Assembly (NCBI GenBank): GCA_022606425.2
Contig: JAHDVF020000010.1
Location: 1,798,001-1,862,000, forward strand
Length of the DNA stretch: 64,000 nt
Source of the DNA: Lepidostoma basale
Lineage: Eukaryota > Arthropoda > Insecta > Trichoptera > Lepidostomatidae
Reading direction: 5' to 3'
Numbering within the stretch: the first letter of the stretch is position 1; each line of letters opens with the position of its first letter. Made by a program: the position numbers and the translations under genes. The notes beneath the pieces are model-generated. The model was not told the DNA's origin and made no database searches. It was given only the letters and a program-made list of their open reading frames with translations. This document shows, one piece after another, positions 20,711 to 31,927 of this stretch.

Positions 20711-21575
20711 TTAGGTGTTTCGGAAAGTTCGGTCCGTTTATTTGTATGAAATGCACATTTATTTTAAAGGTAAAATAAAAAAACACATCAATCAAAATAT
20801 TTTCTATCGTTAGCCTCTACTTTTCCCATCTTTCTGGCAATAGATGATTCTATTGTCGAAAAAAACCCTCGTCTTTTGAGGTAATCTAGGCATCGACCCA
20901 ATTCTTGACATCTGCATATAAATGGAAGTGCTGCTCTTCTAAGGCATGCGTCATAGATCTGAACAAGTGGTATGGTCCCAGGTCTGGTGAATAAGGCGGT
21001 TCCAGTATAATCTCCCAACCCAGATTTTGTTTATAGTTTTTAGTCGCGATGCGATGTGAGGTCGAGCGTTATTGTGTTGAAAAATCAGTTTGCTGTGCCT
21101 GTTGCCCCATTTTTAGCCAGTGCTGCTTTAATAGCATTAGTTGTTGTCGGTAGACTTCCCCCGAGACCGTTTCATCCGGTTTGAGGTGTTAATATTTCAG
21201 CCAAACTTTTTCCGTCTACCAGGGCGATCTTTGCCGTCAACGCTAAAATCACAAACTTTGAAGCGTGTTTACCATTCTCTGCATGATTTATCCGATGGGG
21301 CATGATCACCATACACTTCCGCAAGCATTTTATGCACCTCAGGTGCACTCTTCTTCCAATTAAAACAGAACAGCAGAACTTCCCGCAAATGCTTCTTATT
21401 TACCACGAAAGTCGACATTTTAAGGAGTGATTAAACGAATGTTGTTGTGAGAGTGACATGCATCTGCGAATTGAACTTAATTGACAGATGCTCAGGCTTA
21501 CTAAAAAAAAAATGAAGGCTTGAAGCAGCCAGAGCCTTCTGTTCTAAAACGGACCGAACTTTCTGAAACACCTAA
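20711..21575 (-). mobile_element. Internally deleted mariner (irritans-like)
   Basis: Ends 'ttaggtgtttcggaaagttc' and its inverse bound 865 bp. The minus strand starts with MSTFVVNKKHLREVLLFCF.WKKSAPEVHKML (from 21420), keeps a CREW motif, then a decayed centre, and resumes with LEPPYSPDLGPYHLFRSM, ending ARKMGKVEANDRKYFD. The YSPDL region, which holds the third Asp in intact relatives, is altered. Frameshifts and a central deletion make it inactive. Subfamily judged by memory of irritans-type sequences. Confidence 0.85.
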
Positions 21576-21954
21576 TAATTTATCAACAAAATATTGAATT
21601 ACCCTGATTTTTTTACTTATTTTTTTAAATTTGCTTTAAAATGATTTGAAAATTATATATATGAAATATGCTTGTTTTGTTTTGTAAGTTATTATAATAG
21701 ATTTAATGAATAAAATATGATTAATATATTTTAAAAGTTACAATAATTCTCACAGAAAAAGTTGACAGCAGTCGACCCTTGTGGTATTTTCTAAAATTAA
21801 TGGTTAAGTCTGCGGTATCTAAAAAATATATATTGTTGTCAATGGAAGTATTCCAGAATCAAAACTCAAGGTTGTGAGAACTTCAAGTTAATTGATTTTT
21901 GAAAAATAATTTGATGTTCATATTTTATATTGATGCAAACATCTGCTTTATAGA

Positions 21955-22170
21955 AGTTTTATTATATTTTATTGTAGGCATTATCAACTGTCAACATTAG
22001 ATAATGCTTCACCAAAACTAAACATGTAAAACCCATAAAATATAACAAAATCTCTAGAAAACGAACATTTTTATCAATTTTTATAATGGAGTTTTACATA
22101 TTGTTCAAGAAACAATAAATATTTTTAAGTTTATGTTATACCTATCATCTTTACAATTTATCAAAAACCA
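21955..22170. mobile_element. MITE-M copy
   Basis: Contains 'agttttattatattttattg', then 'tagataatgcttcaccaaaac' and 'tagaaaacgaacattttta', collinear with the copies at 24850 and 55770-56470. It ends in 'ttgttcaagaaacaataaa', also present in the 24.9 kb copy. Arms are diverged. Confidence 0.6.
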
Positions 22171-22335
22171 ATGTTTGAAACATGAAAGCTAATTTGATAT
22201 CTAACTATATTATGACATTTTGGTTAAATGCTTTTTAAAATACACGTGTTTATTATTTTTTTTTATTCTAGTGATACTTTTTTTACCTTAAACAAATATG
22301 TAGTGTGTTACCAAATATAAAAATAAATATAATAT
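22171..22335. other. Short AT-rich spacer
   Basis: Nothing recognised. Confidence 0.3.
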
Positions 22336-22990
22336 TTTTTTGTATTGATTTATTTTTATTCAAATCAAATAAGTTAATTTCTCTCAAAAGTTATTACAAG
22401 CATATTTACAGCTTAAGACACCTATTTGAGTACAGGTTAAAAACCAGGAACACACGAGAGATGGTTAGAAATACAAAATACTCTCTAAAGTCAGAAATAT
22501 TTGTCTTCTGAACGTGCTTTTATCAATATGAAAGACGTCAATCTCCGAAGGGATCATGTTTAGCAGTTTGATTGCTCTCGTCACCGGCATCACCAGAGGC
22601 AGGTTGGTTTTGCATGTTGGGAGATAAAACAGTCTGTGCTGACCATCCGAAACATAAAAAAGGATACCCTCTAAGATGACAGATTTCTCAAAGAACCCCC
22701 TGATAAATCCGAAGAAATGGGTAAGTTTGAATCCATCCCTCTTTATCTGCAGACTATTGGTCCCCATCATACCCAAGAGGAATGTAGTGGGATAAAGCCA
22801 TGGATAGCTACCAAACTCCCCGATGTAGAGATATCTCAAAAATCTTTTCTGAACAGTCTCTAACATGAGTATCTCTTCACATGGGGACTTTATATCACTG
22901 AAGCACACTCGAGCCGGCTCCGGACCAGTGAGTTATAAATTGCTCGCAAAACATTGGGATTCCTGAATACTTTTCCATATCGGAGAATAA
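22336..22990 (-). mobile_element. LINE-H 3' copy, minus strand
   Basis: The minus strand keeps a long readable tail: LETVQKRFLRYLYIGEFGSY, PWLYPTTFLLGMMGTNSLQI, KTNLPLVMPVTRAIKLLNMI, then a 3' UTR ending (low coordinates) in a 'tgatttatttttattcaaat' region. This is the C-terminal tail of a non-LTR retrotransposon. The copy at 47645-48180 is its close relative. The catalytic reverse transcriptase is absent. Confidence 0.85.
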
Positions 22991-23094
22991 ATCCCAACAT
23001 TTTCAATACAATATATTCCCTCGATGTGAGCGTGGAAAATCAGTCTACTTTCATAAACAAAATCAAGATACTTTATCAATGAAACATGCATAAG

Positions 23095-24410
23095 ATAAGC
23101 TACACTTTACATTCCCATCTATCAGGGTACATAAGACATCGCTAGTGGTGATAGTTTAAAAAAAAAATACGTTGCCATTTGGTTGACTTGCTTCGAATAC
23201 TGCTGGTTTATTAGACGTATTTTTAGTTTAAAAAAAACATTATACTTGGAACAGGTGAGGGAATTTGTGTATTTAGGTAGCATGTTCACAGCAGATGCCC
23301 GAACGGATAGTGACGTTGAAAGAAGGGTTGGTGCGGGTAACAAAGTGAATGAAGCTTTAAAAATAGTTATTGGAAACAAGAATTTATCAATGAAAGCGAA
23401 AACGGCCGTTCACAATGGAGTTCTGGTCCCAACCTTAATGTATGGAAGCGAAGCATGGAACTGGCATAAGAAGGATGAGAGCAGAATAAATGCGGTAGAG
23501 ATGAGGTCCCTAAGACGTATGTGTGGTAGAACGATATACGACAGAATCTAAAATGCTGATATAAGAAAGGAATGTAGAGCGGAAGAAGGTATTATGAACA
23601 AAATTATGAAAGGATCGCTGCGTTGGTTCGGACATATGGAACGCATGGATGGAGAAAGAATGGTTAAGAAAGTATACGTTAATGATGTAAATGGGGTACG
23701 AAGTCTAGGCAGACCGAGGAAAACATGGCATGACCAAATTAATCAAATTTTAAAGGTTGGTCATGTTAGAAGTCGGAGGAATCGGCGTGCGTGTATGACT
23801 CGTTGTATGAATGTGGAGGAAGCTAGAGAGGTTTGCCAGGATAGAGTAGTGTGGCGGTCCATTCTCTCTGCCTACCCCTGCGGGGAAACGGCGTGATGGT
23901 TTGTTGTTGTTGTTGTTATATTAATTTAATTTTTTCAAATTACAAAACATCAAATACTCGGCCGCACACTTCGCCTGCCCCTTGTAAAAGTATCATATTT
24001 ATGAAGACTTGTACTCAAGTGTTGTTGGCACACGCGCGTATCCCAACAGTTTGTACATTTTAGGTACATTACTTTTTCTCAAGCGCGTATGTGAAACGGG
24101 ATAACGCAGAATGGTACAGTAACGTTCAAATACGTAGGGTGGTTAATTAAAAAAAAGCAACATTATCCGACAAGTAGTTATATCATGGTCAATCATTTTA
24201 TGTATGTAATAATAAAATATATTATGAAATATTATTAAATTTAGCTTTCATGGACATTTGCAACTAACACATTTTTATGGTATATAATTAAACAATACAT
24301 GTAATATATTTTTAATATTTTTCCTTTATTTTATTTTGCAATTGATAACTAAAAATATTGTTATTTTTAAATTAAAAATAAATCATGAAATGAAGGGTAA
24401 GGTCATTATA
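23095..24410. repeat. Repeat P, copy A (with LINE-A inside)
   Basis: Pieces 23095-23250 and 24175-24410 match 38165-38330 and 38375-39350 (shared words 'ctggtttattagac', 'atcatggtcaatcatttt', 'gaaatattattaaatttagc'). The two loci differ by which LINE has inserted. 23931-24170 has no match in the other copy. Nature unknown. Confidence 0.6.
23254..23930 (+). mobile_element. LINE-A copy, one of the best preserved
   Basis: Almost open reading of the tail: REFVYLGSMFTADARTDSD, VERRVGAGNKVNEALKIVI, GVLVPTLMYGSEAWNWHK, INAVEMRSLRRMCGRTIYD, one stop after the RI that follows, GSLRWFGHMERMDGERMVKK, RPRKTWHDQINQILKVGHV, NRRACMTRCMNVEEAREVC, ending SILSAYPCGETA and a stop. The tail is a (GTT)n tandem rather than (GTTA)n. 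The reverse transcriptase catalytic core is missing. Confidence 0.9.
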
Positions 24411-24849
24411 CAGGATTGGGTGAATAAGAAAATGGTAGGACTATTGTAAAGGTATGAAGTGTAGAGCCAAGTGATACATATAGGAAAGATAATGTTTTGG
24501 TCACTGAGGATATGTAAGATCTGCAAGTTTTGATATCAAGAATGGATGGGGTATTCAATTACAATTAATGACAAAAGTAAGCAAGTCTAATTCAAGTATA
24601 TATGTAAAGCGTTACAACCATTGGTGGATCTTACCTTGTTTCAAGAATCAACTTAATTTTGTTCTGTCTCTGGCTACCACTTTTCTGTTTAGCTGCTCCA
24701 GGGCCTGACAGTCTCTCGTGACATCATCCAACAATCACAGTATCACTTTGTGGACACTTCATCACCTTATGGGGTGCAAATGCCCTCACCAATGGAACCT
24801 GTTAATTTTAATAAATTTGACAGGTGTGGAAAATTGGATGTATCTTGAT
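24411..24849. other. No feature recognised
   Basis: Spacer, no repeats recognised. Confidence 0.3.
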
Positions 24850-25020
24850 ATGCCAACATTTGATAATGTCAACATTTGATAATGCCTTAGAAGGGAGAAA
24901 CATGTCATTCCCATAAAATATAATAAAACTTTTAGAAGACTGACGTTTTCATTCGTATTAATTATTTAATATGGAGTTTTAAATCATTGTTCAAGAAACA
25001 ATAAATAACAGTAGTAGGTA
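24850..25020. mobile_element. MITE-M copy
   Basis: Reads 'gataatgccttagaaggga', 'aacatgtcattcccataaaa', 'agaagactgacgttttcatt' and 'tgttcaagaaacaataaa'. One arm of the palindromic element. Confidence 0.6.
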
Positions 25021-25635
25021 ATTCATAGAACCCCAATAAAAACGCTTAAAATTATATTTATGTATTTTATGGACAAAATTATACCTTATTTCTTATGACA
25101 AAAAGATGACTTTTTGTGCAAAATATCTATTAATAATTTTTCAAGGATGCGTGTGGCTTGAATAATATGATTAAGAAAGAAAAATAAAATGCTTAAATCA
25201 CATTTTTCACACAGAAGAAAATTATAAATTTGTATTTCTGGCCACACGCTGTGCACATTTTGCAACACAAGATATGTCTATTCTTGTACAAGATAATTAT
25301 AACTAGACGGGTAGAGATCACTTATCATGAAAATAACAAGATACTTATTTTAAAACAGGATGCTGATTTATAAAAGTGCAATTTTATTTATTTATTTTGA
25401 AATTATAATACTTGGATTTACTTACATAATCCAATAACTTTAAGTGTATTTAAATGAGCGAGGGAGGTATTTTTATTTGCAGACTATATTGAGTTTTATA
25501 CACTTTGCAAGGTAAAGTTTTATGTCTTCATTTAAGAAATCAAGGGTAGCACTGATTATGCACTCTTGTGGAGTAAACGGGTGTGACTTTAAGAAGAAAA
25601 TATGAAAGACTAGTTTTTTAAACAACATTTAACAA
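25021..25635. other. Downstream region of the inhibitor-2 gene
   Basis: AT-rich, no repeat or exon recognised. Confidence 0.3.
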
Positions 25636-25641
25636 TTTATT
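25636..25641 (-). terminator. Polyadenylation signal of the inhibitor-2 gene
   Basis: AATAAA on the minus strand, 110 bp beyond the stop codon at 25751. It is the nearest canonical signal seen downstream. Confidence 0.5.
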
Positions 25642-25750
25642 GGGCAAAACATTTAAATATAAAATAATTATTGCGTATATTTCATAGTTACAAAGAAACT
25701 GTGTAAATAAATATGCAACTAAAGTAACTATATGGCAAACATTTGCTTGG

Positions 25751-26329
25751 TCATGGATTGGAATTTTTGGTAGTCAATTTGATAGTAGAATCTTCGCATT
25801 GATCAATGGAAGACGTTTGGGAAGCGGAAGCGGACGGGTCGACATCGGCAGTGTCCATTAACGAGTTTTCACAAGAACAGTCCTCTTCTTCTTCATCCTC
25901 CATTAGTTTTCTGGCTAATTTGATAGCTTGAAACTCGTTATAATGTTTTTTCCGTTTATCTTGAAATTCTAATCGGATTTTTCTTTCATCCGGTGTTTCG
26001 TTATCATCTTCATCTTCTGAGCTTGAAGAGTAATCTCGCCGTGGTTTGTTCATCCCTGCAGCTAATTTTGCGGCAAGTATATTAGCATCTATTTCATCTC
26101 TTGTCGGGTTCAAATCTGGATCTGAGTACTCGGAATATGGTGTTTTGGGTTCTTCAATCTTCATATGCCCGTAATCCTTATCAGGTGGATGAAGTGTCGC
26201 TATAATATTCATTTCATCGAATCTCTGTTCCTTAGGTTTTTTAGAAGACGAAGGATGTTCTTGACGCTCTACGCTGCTGGATGTTTTTAGTATACTTTTA
26301 GAAGGGCGTTTATTAATATTTTCCGTCAT
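25751..26329 (-). CDS. PPP1R2: Protein phosphatase 1 inhibitor-2
   Basis: A 192-residue intact frame starting MTENINKRPSKSILK. Family hallmarks are in order: the SILK-type PP1-docking motif (about residues 11-14), the FDEMNIIATLHPPDKDYG block (about 37-54), the MKIEEPKTPYSEY segment with the TP phosphosite (GSK3 site in the family, about 62), and the RKKHYNEFQAIKLARKLMED helix (about 130-150) that covers the PP1 active site, followed by an acidic tail. Inhibitor-2 binds the PP1 catalytic subunit and restrains or chaperones it in the cytosol and nucleus. The start at 26329 was chosen because the family begins just before the SILK motif; the 34 codons upstream look like 5' UTR. The coding region is a single exon with a polyadenylation signal downstream but no poly-A tract, so a recent retrocopy is unlikely though an old one is possible. 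Confidence 0.92.
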   Translation of the reverse strand: MTENINKRPSKSILKTSSSVERQEHPSSSKKPKEQRFDEMNIIATLHPPDKDYGHMKIEEPKTPYSEYSDPDLNPTRDEIDANILAAKLAAGMNKPRRDYSSSSEDEDDNETPDERKIRLEFQDKRKKHYNEFQAIKLARKLMEDEEEEDCSCENSLMDTADVDPSASASQTSSIDQCEDSTIKLTTKNSNP

Positions 26330-27309
26330 CTTATTAATAGAGTAATTATAATGCCGGGTAAAATACAATAAAATAACACCACTCCCAGCAACCAGAGTTT
26401 TTGACGTTTCAGAAATATGCTCACAGAACACATAATAGACTAAATTTTAATATTCTATGCAAAGGTGTTGCCGCTTTACAAAATTTTCATATAATTTAGT
26501 GGAATGAATGATAACAAAATAAAATAAAACTCACAAAAAAACAGAAGCATTGTGTTAAGGAGTTTTTCGTCGTCACGGGTGAAAAATGAATTTATGAACT
26601 CATTCCCTCCCGATCAAGAGAAACTTCCCAACATTTGCCCATGTGATTCGTTAATGTTAACATTATAATGAGATATGCTCCGGGATGTATTATGGTATGA
26701 TATTGAAACCAATATTTACTTTTAAAAAATTACTTTTATTAACAACAAAATTACATACTGAAAAATATAACTTAAGATCTAAAGAATACTTACTTGTTAT
26801 TCGCTGGCCAATGAATTAAAACTAACGTAACTAACGAAGGCGGTGATCTCGCGCCCATGAGTCTGAAGAAAATTGATGGATCAGTAAAAATCCATATATT
26901 CAAAGCTGTGGGCTATTGGTTTTCAACATGACAGTGATTTTTTTCTAAACCCTTTATGAACTTTCATTATTTAATAAACATGTCGCCCCGAGCAAATTCC
27001 GCATAACTAAGCTGTACTTAAGCTTATATTTATTTAAGCTGTATTACTAGCTAATGAGTTTTAAATATAATTTTCTGTTTATTCGAAGTTCTTACATACG
27101 TTATTTTTTAAGAATTAAGGTGCATTATAAAACGTTTTTTTAGAGAGCTATTTAGAAATTGCACAATCTTGGTACCCGATGCCGTTTAGAAATCACTTTT
27201 TACCAGGCCATAAAGTTGAAAGAAATTTGAGACTGATCTGATCAGACAGCTATCAAACACGAAAAATTGAAAAAATATCGCGACTTATTCGAAACAATTA
27301 ATAAACATA
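26330..27309. other. Upstream region of the inhibitor-2 gene
   Basis: Holds its 5' UTR and presumably its promoter (26330-26620). No TATA box can be supported. About 26800-26865 ('ccaatgaattaaaactaacgt', in part) recurs at 28338-28375, so a small repeat lies there. The rest is AT-rich and without features. Confidence 0.35.
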
Positions 27310-27640
27310 TACATTTTTACCACTATACATGACAATCAAGTATAAACTCTGCTGGAGAGTTTTCAAAACACTACATGGAATGGCACCAAGTTATATATCC
27401 GAACTCTGTATAACGGACAGCCTCCAAGGAAATCCACACTTCGCTTAGCGAACTCCTCTGCAATAGGAAGATTAGTTGAGCCGAAGCGTTGCCCTAGTAC
27501 AAATTTCAGGGATCGAGCTTTTTCGGTAGCCGGCCCACCAGTTTGGAAGAATCTCCTTTCATACCTTAGATGCATACATGATCCGACGGATTTCAGATCT
27601 AAGCTGAAAACCCATCTTTCCATATTTCATACTCAATTTA
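27310..27640 (+). mobile_element. LINE-I 3' fragment
   Basis: The plus strand begins IKYKLCWRVFKTLHGMAPSY, ISELCI, then frameshifts through RLVEPKRCPSTNFRDRAF, VAGPPVWKNLLSYLRC and FRSKLKTHLS. This is the C-terminal end of a CR1/Rex-type LINE (compare the intact version at 54905-55290). Confidence 0.8.
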
Positions 27641-27699
27641 AAACTTGCATATTTTGTTCAATTATATTTTCTAACTGATCGCGAATATCGGATGCAGCG

Positions 27700-28215
27700 T
27701 TCATATATCGCATCGTGAGTGTAAAACCGAAACAAGTGCAAATATACAGTTTGGAGATATGGGAGTTTAAAGACTTCATATTGCTTGGAAAAACTGTTTT
27801 TTTTTTTAATAAACCAATGATTTTCAAATAATCAAATGATTTTACTGAAATCTCTTGATGGAAGTTCATTTTAAATAATAATTAAATAAAACGATGTTTT
27901 TTAACTACTTCCACTTTTGTCTTTATTTAGACAGCGACCGGTTTCGCCAGGCTCGCTGGCATCGAGCGAGCTTGGCGAAACCGGTCGCTGTCTAAATAAA
28001 GACAAAAGTGGAAGTAGTTAAAAAAACATCGTTTTATTTAATTATTATTTCAATGATTTTCAGTTTAAAGTAATTTACCTATAAACCGAAAATCATTGGT
28101 TTATTAAAAAAAAAAACAGTTTTTCGAAGCGATATGAAGTCTTTAAACTTCCATATCTCCAAACTGTATATTTGCACTTGTTTCGGCTTTACACTCACGG
28201 TGCGATATATAGATT
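27700..28215. repeat. Composite palindrome: foldback copy 2 flanked by inverted repeat K
   Basis: Core arms of about 85 bp ('cgatgttttttaactacttc..gacagcgaccggtttcgcc' and the inverse) meet at about 27965. Outside them repeat K lies inverted on both sides (27710-27835 minus, 28085-28210 plus). On the minus strand the core reads CTCGAT, a five-base-pair stem GCCAG/CTGGC, GAA, ACCGGT, C, the hammerhead-like order. Whole arms reach about 240 bp with a few gaps. Confidence 0.75.
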
Positions 28216-28304
28216 TTTAGATTTAAAACACGTCTTAATGCGCCCTACATCACAAAAACGGCGCTTTAAAAGTTGGCATATTATTATTGTTATTTTTTAT
28301 TTAT

Positions 28305-28800
28305 TTTATTATTATTAATGTATTATTATTATGAATGTTGGCCAACGAATTAAAACTAACGTAACTAACGATGGCGGCGATCGGCGGCGAGGACCAACGC
28401 TGAGAGAAGCCGGCGCGACGGCGCGGCTGGTTAGCACGAGGACTGCCAGAGGCTGCACGGCACAGAAGGATGCCCGGCGTCCACTTCTATTTCCCGGGCT
28501 GAGAGGCATCACGCAGATGATGGACCGCGGAGGGCACGGGTCTTCTTCACAGCGACAGCGGTGGCCAGCATCAAGCCCCAATGGCGATTAGCTGGCGCCA
28601 TGCGGCACGTATCGCGAACTTTTGAGATTATTCCCCTCGCGGGACTCACTACTGACGAGTTTTTAGAATATGTCCCCGGCGCGCGGCCGGGGAGAGATGC
28701 TCCTTCCCGAGGGCCGGGGGACGGACTGACTCGCTGATCGAGCGCGGACTCCAATCCGCAGGGTGGGGGTTAGGTCACCCCCCCCCCCAAAGTGTGGCCA
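28305..28800. other. GC-rich block of unknown origin
   Basis: About 500 bp of very GC-rich, CpG-containing sequence in an otherwise AT-rich neighbourhood, ending in an 11-C run near 28780. Open frames exist on both strands as expected from GC content, with no recognised family. It starts with the word pair 'gttggcca.cgaattaaaac' and 'taactaacga.ggcgg' that is also found near 26800, suggesting a retroelement 5' UTR or a fragment inserted twice. Confidence 0.45.
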
Positions 28801-29460
28801 CTCAACATCCGGCCGGCAGTACCTAACTGAATTGCGATACCGGGGCAGAACGCTATTTTCTTCATCACAAAATTGTCACTTCACTTCCTTAAACACTATT
28901 ATTGTTTTTAAATTGTCTTTCATAGTCTTATCACTAATTAAAATTAAACTTAACTAAGATCAAACAAGCCTCCAGAGAGAAAACGTATTTTTGGTCATGT
29001 AAAATTTGTCTAGTGCAATCTCACCTATTATGCCATGAAACATGACTATATCAAGATAGAGTAAAATTGACATATCGCCTTTGCGGAAACACAAATGTAT
29101 TATATTCAAATGTTTGCAACACGTTAAATACGGAGAAATTATACGATCGTAGTCGTATCTTACATTAATTTCACATTTATAATCGGAATAAAATACGAGA
29201 TCACGGCACGAAACATACTCCAACGGCCCAGAAAAGCTCCATGTTGCAAATATTGTCTATGTGCTTACGACCTAGAAAATACTTCCAAGACGGCATTGAC
29301 ATAGGTCATTTGCGTTGAAAATGATCTCTAAAATGTCTTTGGTCTTGTTTGAAAATGGCGTCCTGTTTTGAAATCGATGACAGTTCTAATGTATAAAAAA
29401 AATGTCGTAGCTTATTATTTGTCTACATAATAATATTTTTGGAAAATAGCATAAATAAAT
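28801..29460 (+). promoter_or_regulatory. Presumed promoter and 5' UTR of the coiled-coil gene
   Basis: No repeat recognised. The ATG at 29461 is preceded by 'ataaataaat'. A TATA box or initiator cannot be assigned with confidence. Confidence 0.3.
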
Positions 29461-29505
29461 ATGGAAAACGACGAGTCTCGAAATCACAGTTTCACTGAAA
29501 ATCAA
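29461..29505 (+). CDS. Coiled-coil centrosome-type protein, exon 1
   Basis: Starts ATG in a favourable AAATATGG context and encodes MENDESRNHSFTENQ, ending at a strong donor (CAA|gtaaag), phase 0. It is joined to exon 2 by an intron of 250 bp. The exon series defined here (29461-34027, then 62573) encodes an acidic Ser/Asn-rich N-terminal half followed by coiled coil. The segment made by exons 3 and 4 (EVEKLRRYFEERCAKMEK, then NYSEDVFSQHSKK) is reminiscent of pericentrin/AKAP9-like proteins (Drosophila Plp), scaffolds of the pericentriolar material. That comparison is from memory and the product name is tentative. Confidence 0.7.
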
Positions 29506-29755
29506 GTAAAGGCAAGTTGTTCAATTTTTGTTTGACCTTTTTGCGTGTTATTCAATACATACTTCAATCTGCATTTCCTGGTTATTTTTAGTTTGCCAGA
29601 AGTTCATATTGTTTCCTATTTTAAGGTTCTGACTTCGCTTTCGCATATATAATTTCATTATTTATGGATGTTGTGAGTATCTGTGTATTGTAGGGTTTAT
29701 TAGATTATTTTATTATGTTTACCTTTATGTTAAACATAAAAATTCTTTGTTTCAG

Positions 29756-31051
29756 ATTAATTACACAGACAAAAAATACGATGAAAATACTGAAAACAAA
29801 TCATCATTAAATATTAATGATGACGAGCGCAGTGCTGCTCTGTCTGTCATTAAGTCAGAAAGTTTTGCTACAGAAACTTCCAACAAGCTTGAAAATATTC
29901 CAAATGACACAAATTTACTTAATAAAAAATCAGACATAAACGATTCCATTAGAGCTGAAAAACCAGATGTAATCTTTTCTACGAGTCTTGAAGAGGACCC
30001 GGTTAGTCGGCAATCTGATATTAGTGTGGCAGAAGAAATTCTTTCAAATTCTTCTCATTTAACTATTCCTAGTTTAAATTTAAATAGCTTGTCCCGCTCA
30101 CTCTCCCATGCTGAGAAGAATCCAAGAAAAATTAACAACTCTGAAAGAGATTCTTATGTTGACGTCTCAGGGAGTCCCGTAGACATCAAAAGTGATGCAA
30201 ATATTGAATCTTTATTGCAAACCATGAGCAATGTGTCATATGGAAATAAAGAAAACAGTATTGGAAGTAACTTATCTTTAAAGTCCCCGACCATTGGGGA
30301 CAACTTAAGTTTGGACAGCTCGATACACACTCATTTAGATTTAATAAATTATTCAAAATCTACCGACAGCCGTACTAGCAGCAAAATTAATGAAGTCAAT
30401 GCAAATTTGTATGTGCCTACACCCGACAAAAATTATCAGGAGTCGGAGGGTTCAGAAATGTTAAATTTGTGTCCAGAAGAATCGGCTATCGATCCCCCTC
30501 TCCAGTTAAATAACGACAGTGCGGAAACTGCACCGGACAGTATTGAAAACAATGCATCTTCATCATCTTCAACTTCAGAAGATATCATTAAGCTAGATAT
30601 AAGGGGTCAAGCAACTGCAAAAAGAAATTTCCCTTTTAGCAATTTAGTTTATTCTAATGTTCAGAGTATTTTGAACCCTGTTAACCGTAATAATTTTATC
30701 ACTCTTAATGCAATACCGATTACTTTACTCGAACAATGTGAATCGAAAACCCACCTTGTTTCGAGTGGCATTGAAAACCCCAATAAAATTGCCGAAAAAT
30801 ATAGTAATAATGAGTGTGAGGAAGTCCTCATTGATAATGCTGATTCTAAGTTTGTGGATATTGAAAACTTGGAACAAGATTTTGATATTGAAGAAATGAT
30901 TGTAAATCAATCGAGGGATCTTTTTCCAAGTAAGAGTAGTCCAGAAAACATTGCATTTGATTCTCAAGATAAGCCTACAGTTGAAAGTGAATTTTCAATA
31001 AGCACCGTTACTACCGACTATAAAACTTTCCCTGAAGACTTTCAACATAAG
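29756..31051 (+). CDS. Coiled-coil gene, exon 2 (large, disordered region)
   Basis: 432 codons, phase 0/0, between 'tttgtttcag|ATT' and 'AAG|gtaatt'. The product is rich in Ser, Asn, Asp and Glu and lacks a recognised domain. Patches such as SSSSSTSEDIIKLDI (about 30555-30600) and long acidic runs suggest an intrinsically disordered, phosphorylatable N-terminal region. The frame is open throughout and no repeat matches were seen in it. Confidence 0.85.
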
Positions 31052-31148
31052 GTAATTAATCAATTTTTTCCCATTGGGTTACGAAAATTTTTGCAATTAC
31101 TGCTTACTGTATTCTGCATATCTTTATTAAATTTTGTTATGTTTTAAG

Positions 31149-31825
31149 ATTCCAGATATTCAAAAATTCTTGTTACAAAAGATTGAAGAATTGAAGCAGT
31201 CGGCCCAACAATCTGCCGAGCAGCGTGAGAGTCTTCAACTGCAAAATGACCATTTAGCTTCTGAAATATCTAAATTACAACATCTTTTGAGTGAAGTATC
31301 CTCTTCATCAGTTGAAGTGAAAGGACACCTTTCTGATTTTGTAAAACATGAAAACTTGTTAAAAGATGACCCTACTTATTGTATAATGCCTTCTGAAGAG
31401 TTTTGCAAATTGGAAGACAACATTCAAGTTTATACTTCTCCACGACTAGAAAAACCGACTTATTTAAATGCCTCGGCCGCTACTGACGAAGTGTGTGTAG
31501 TTACATTGATGGATCCTTTAGATATTTCATCTTTTGATGCGATTGACCCTGAGGTCATTAAGGAAAAAGTTATCAATTTCTTAGAAAAAGAATTATTAAG
31601 CACTTTTGATAATAGAGTTTCGGAAATAAATAATTCGCTTAAAAAACTGAACACTACAGATAATGACAATGATCTAAAAATAACCTATAACGAAATGCTT
31701 TCTCATATGAAACCAGACAACCCTGAACTTGTTGACTTTTTTAAAGCTGTCGAACAAAAACATCAAAATGAGGTTGAGAAATTACGAAGATACTTTGAGG
31801 AGAGGTGTGCTAAAATGGAAAAAAA
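31149..31825 (+). CDS. Coiled-coil gene, exon 3
   Basis: Entered at a 'tttaag|ATT' acceptor, which is the one that keeps phase 0 (a nearby 'ccag' would shift the frame). It ends at a consensus donor (AA|gtaagt) in phase 2. It encodes IQKFLLQKIEELKQSAQQSA with heptad-like leucines, a middle less ordered region and EVEKLRRYFEERCAKMEK at the end. The coiled coil begins here. Confidence 0.85.
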
Positions 31826-31927
31826 GTAAGTTATCCTTAAAACAAATGCTCTTTGCTTTTATAATTGTAATTCCATTTGTTAATGCAAATATTTGTAAGA
31901 ATGAAAAACAATTTGATATGTTTGCAG

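Noticed and set aside
28331..28591. Arg-rich frames on both strands of the GC-rich block as genes
   Set aside because: Overlapping open frames on both strands follow from GC content; no domain, splice sites or homologue recognised.
31152..31156. Alternative acceptor 'ttccag' for exon 3 of the coiled-coil gene
   Set aside because: It would shift the reading frame; the 'tttaag' at 31148 preserves phase 0.
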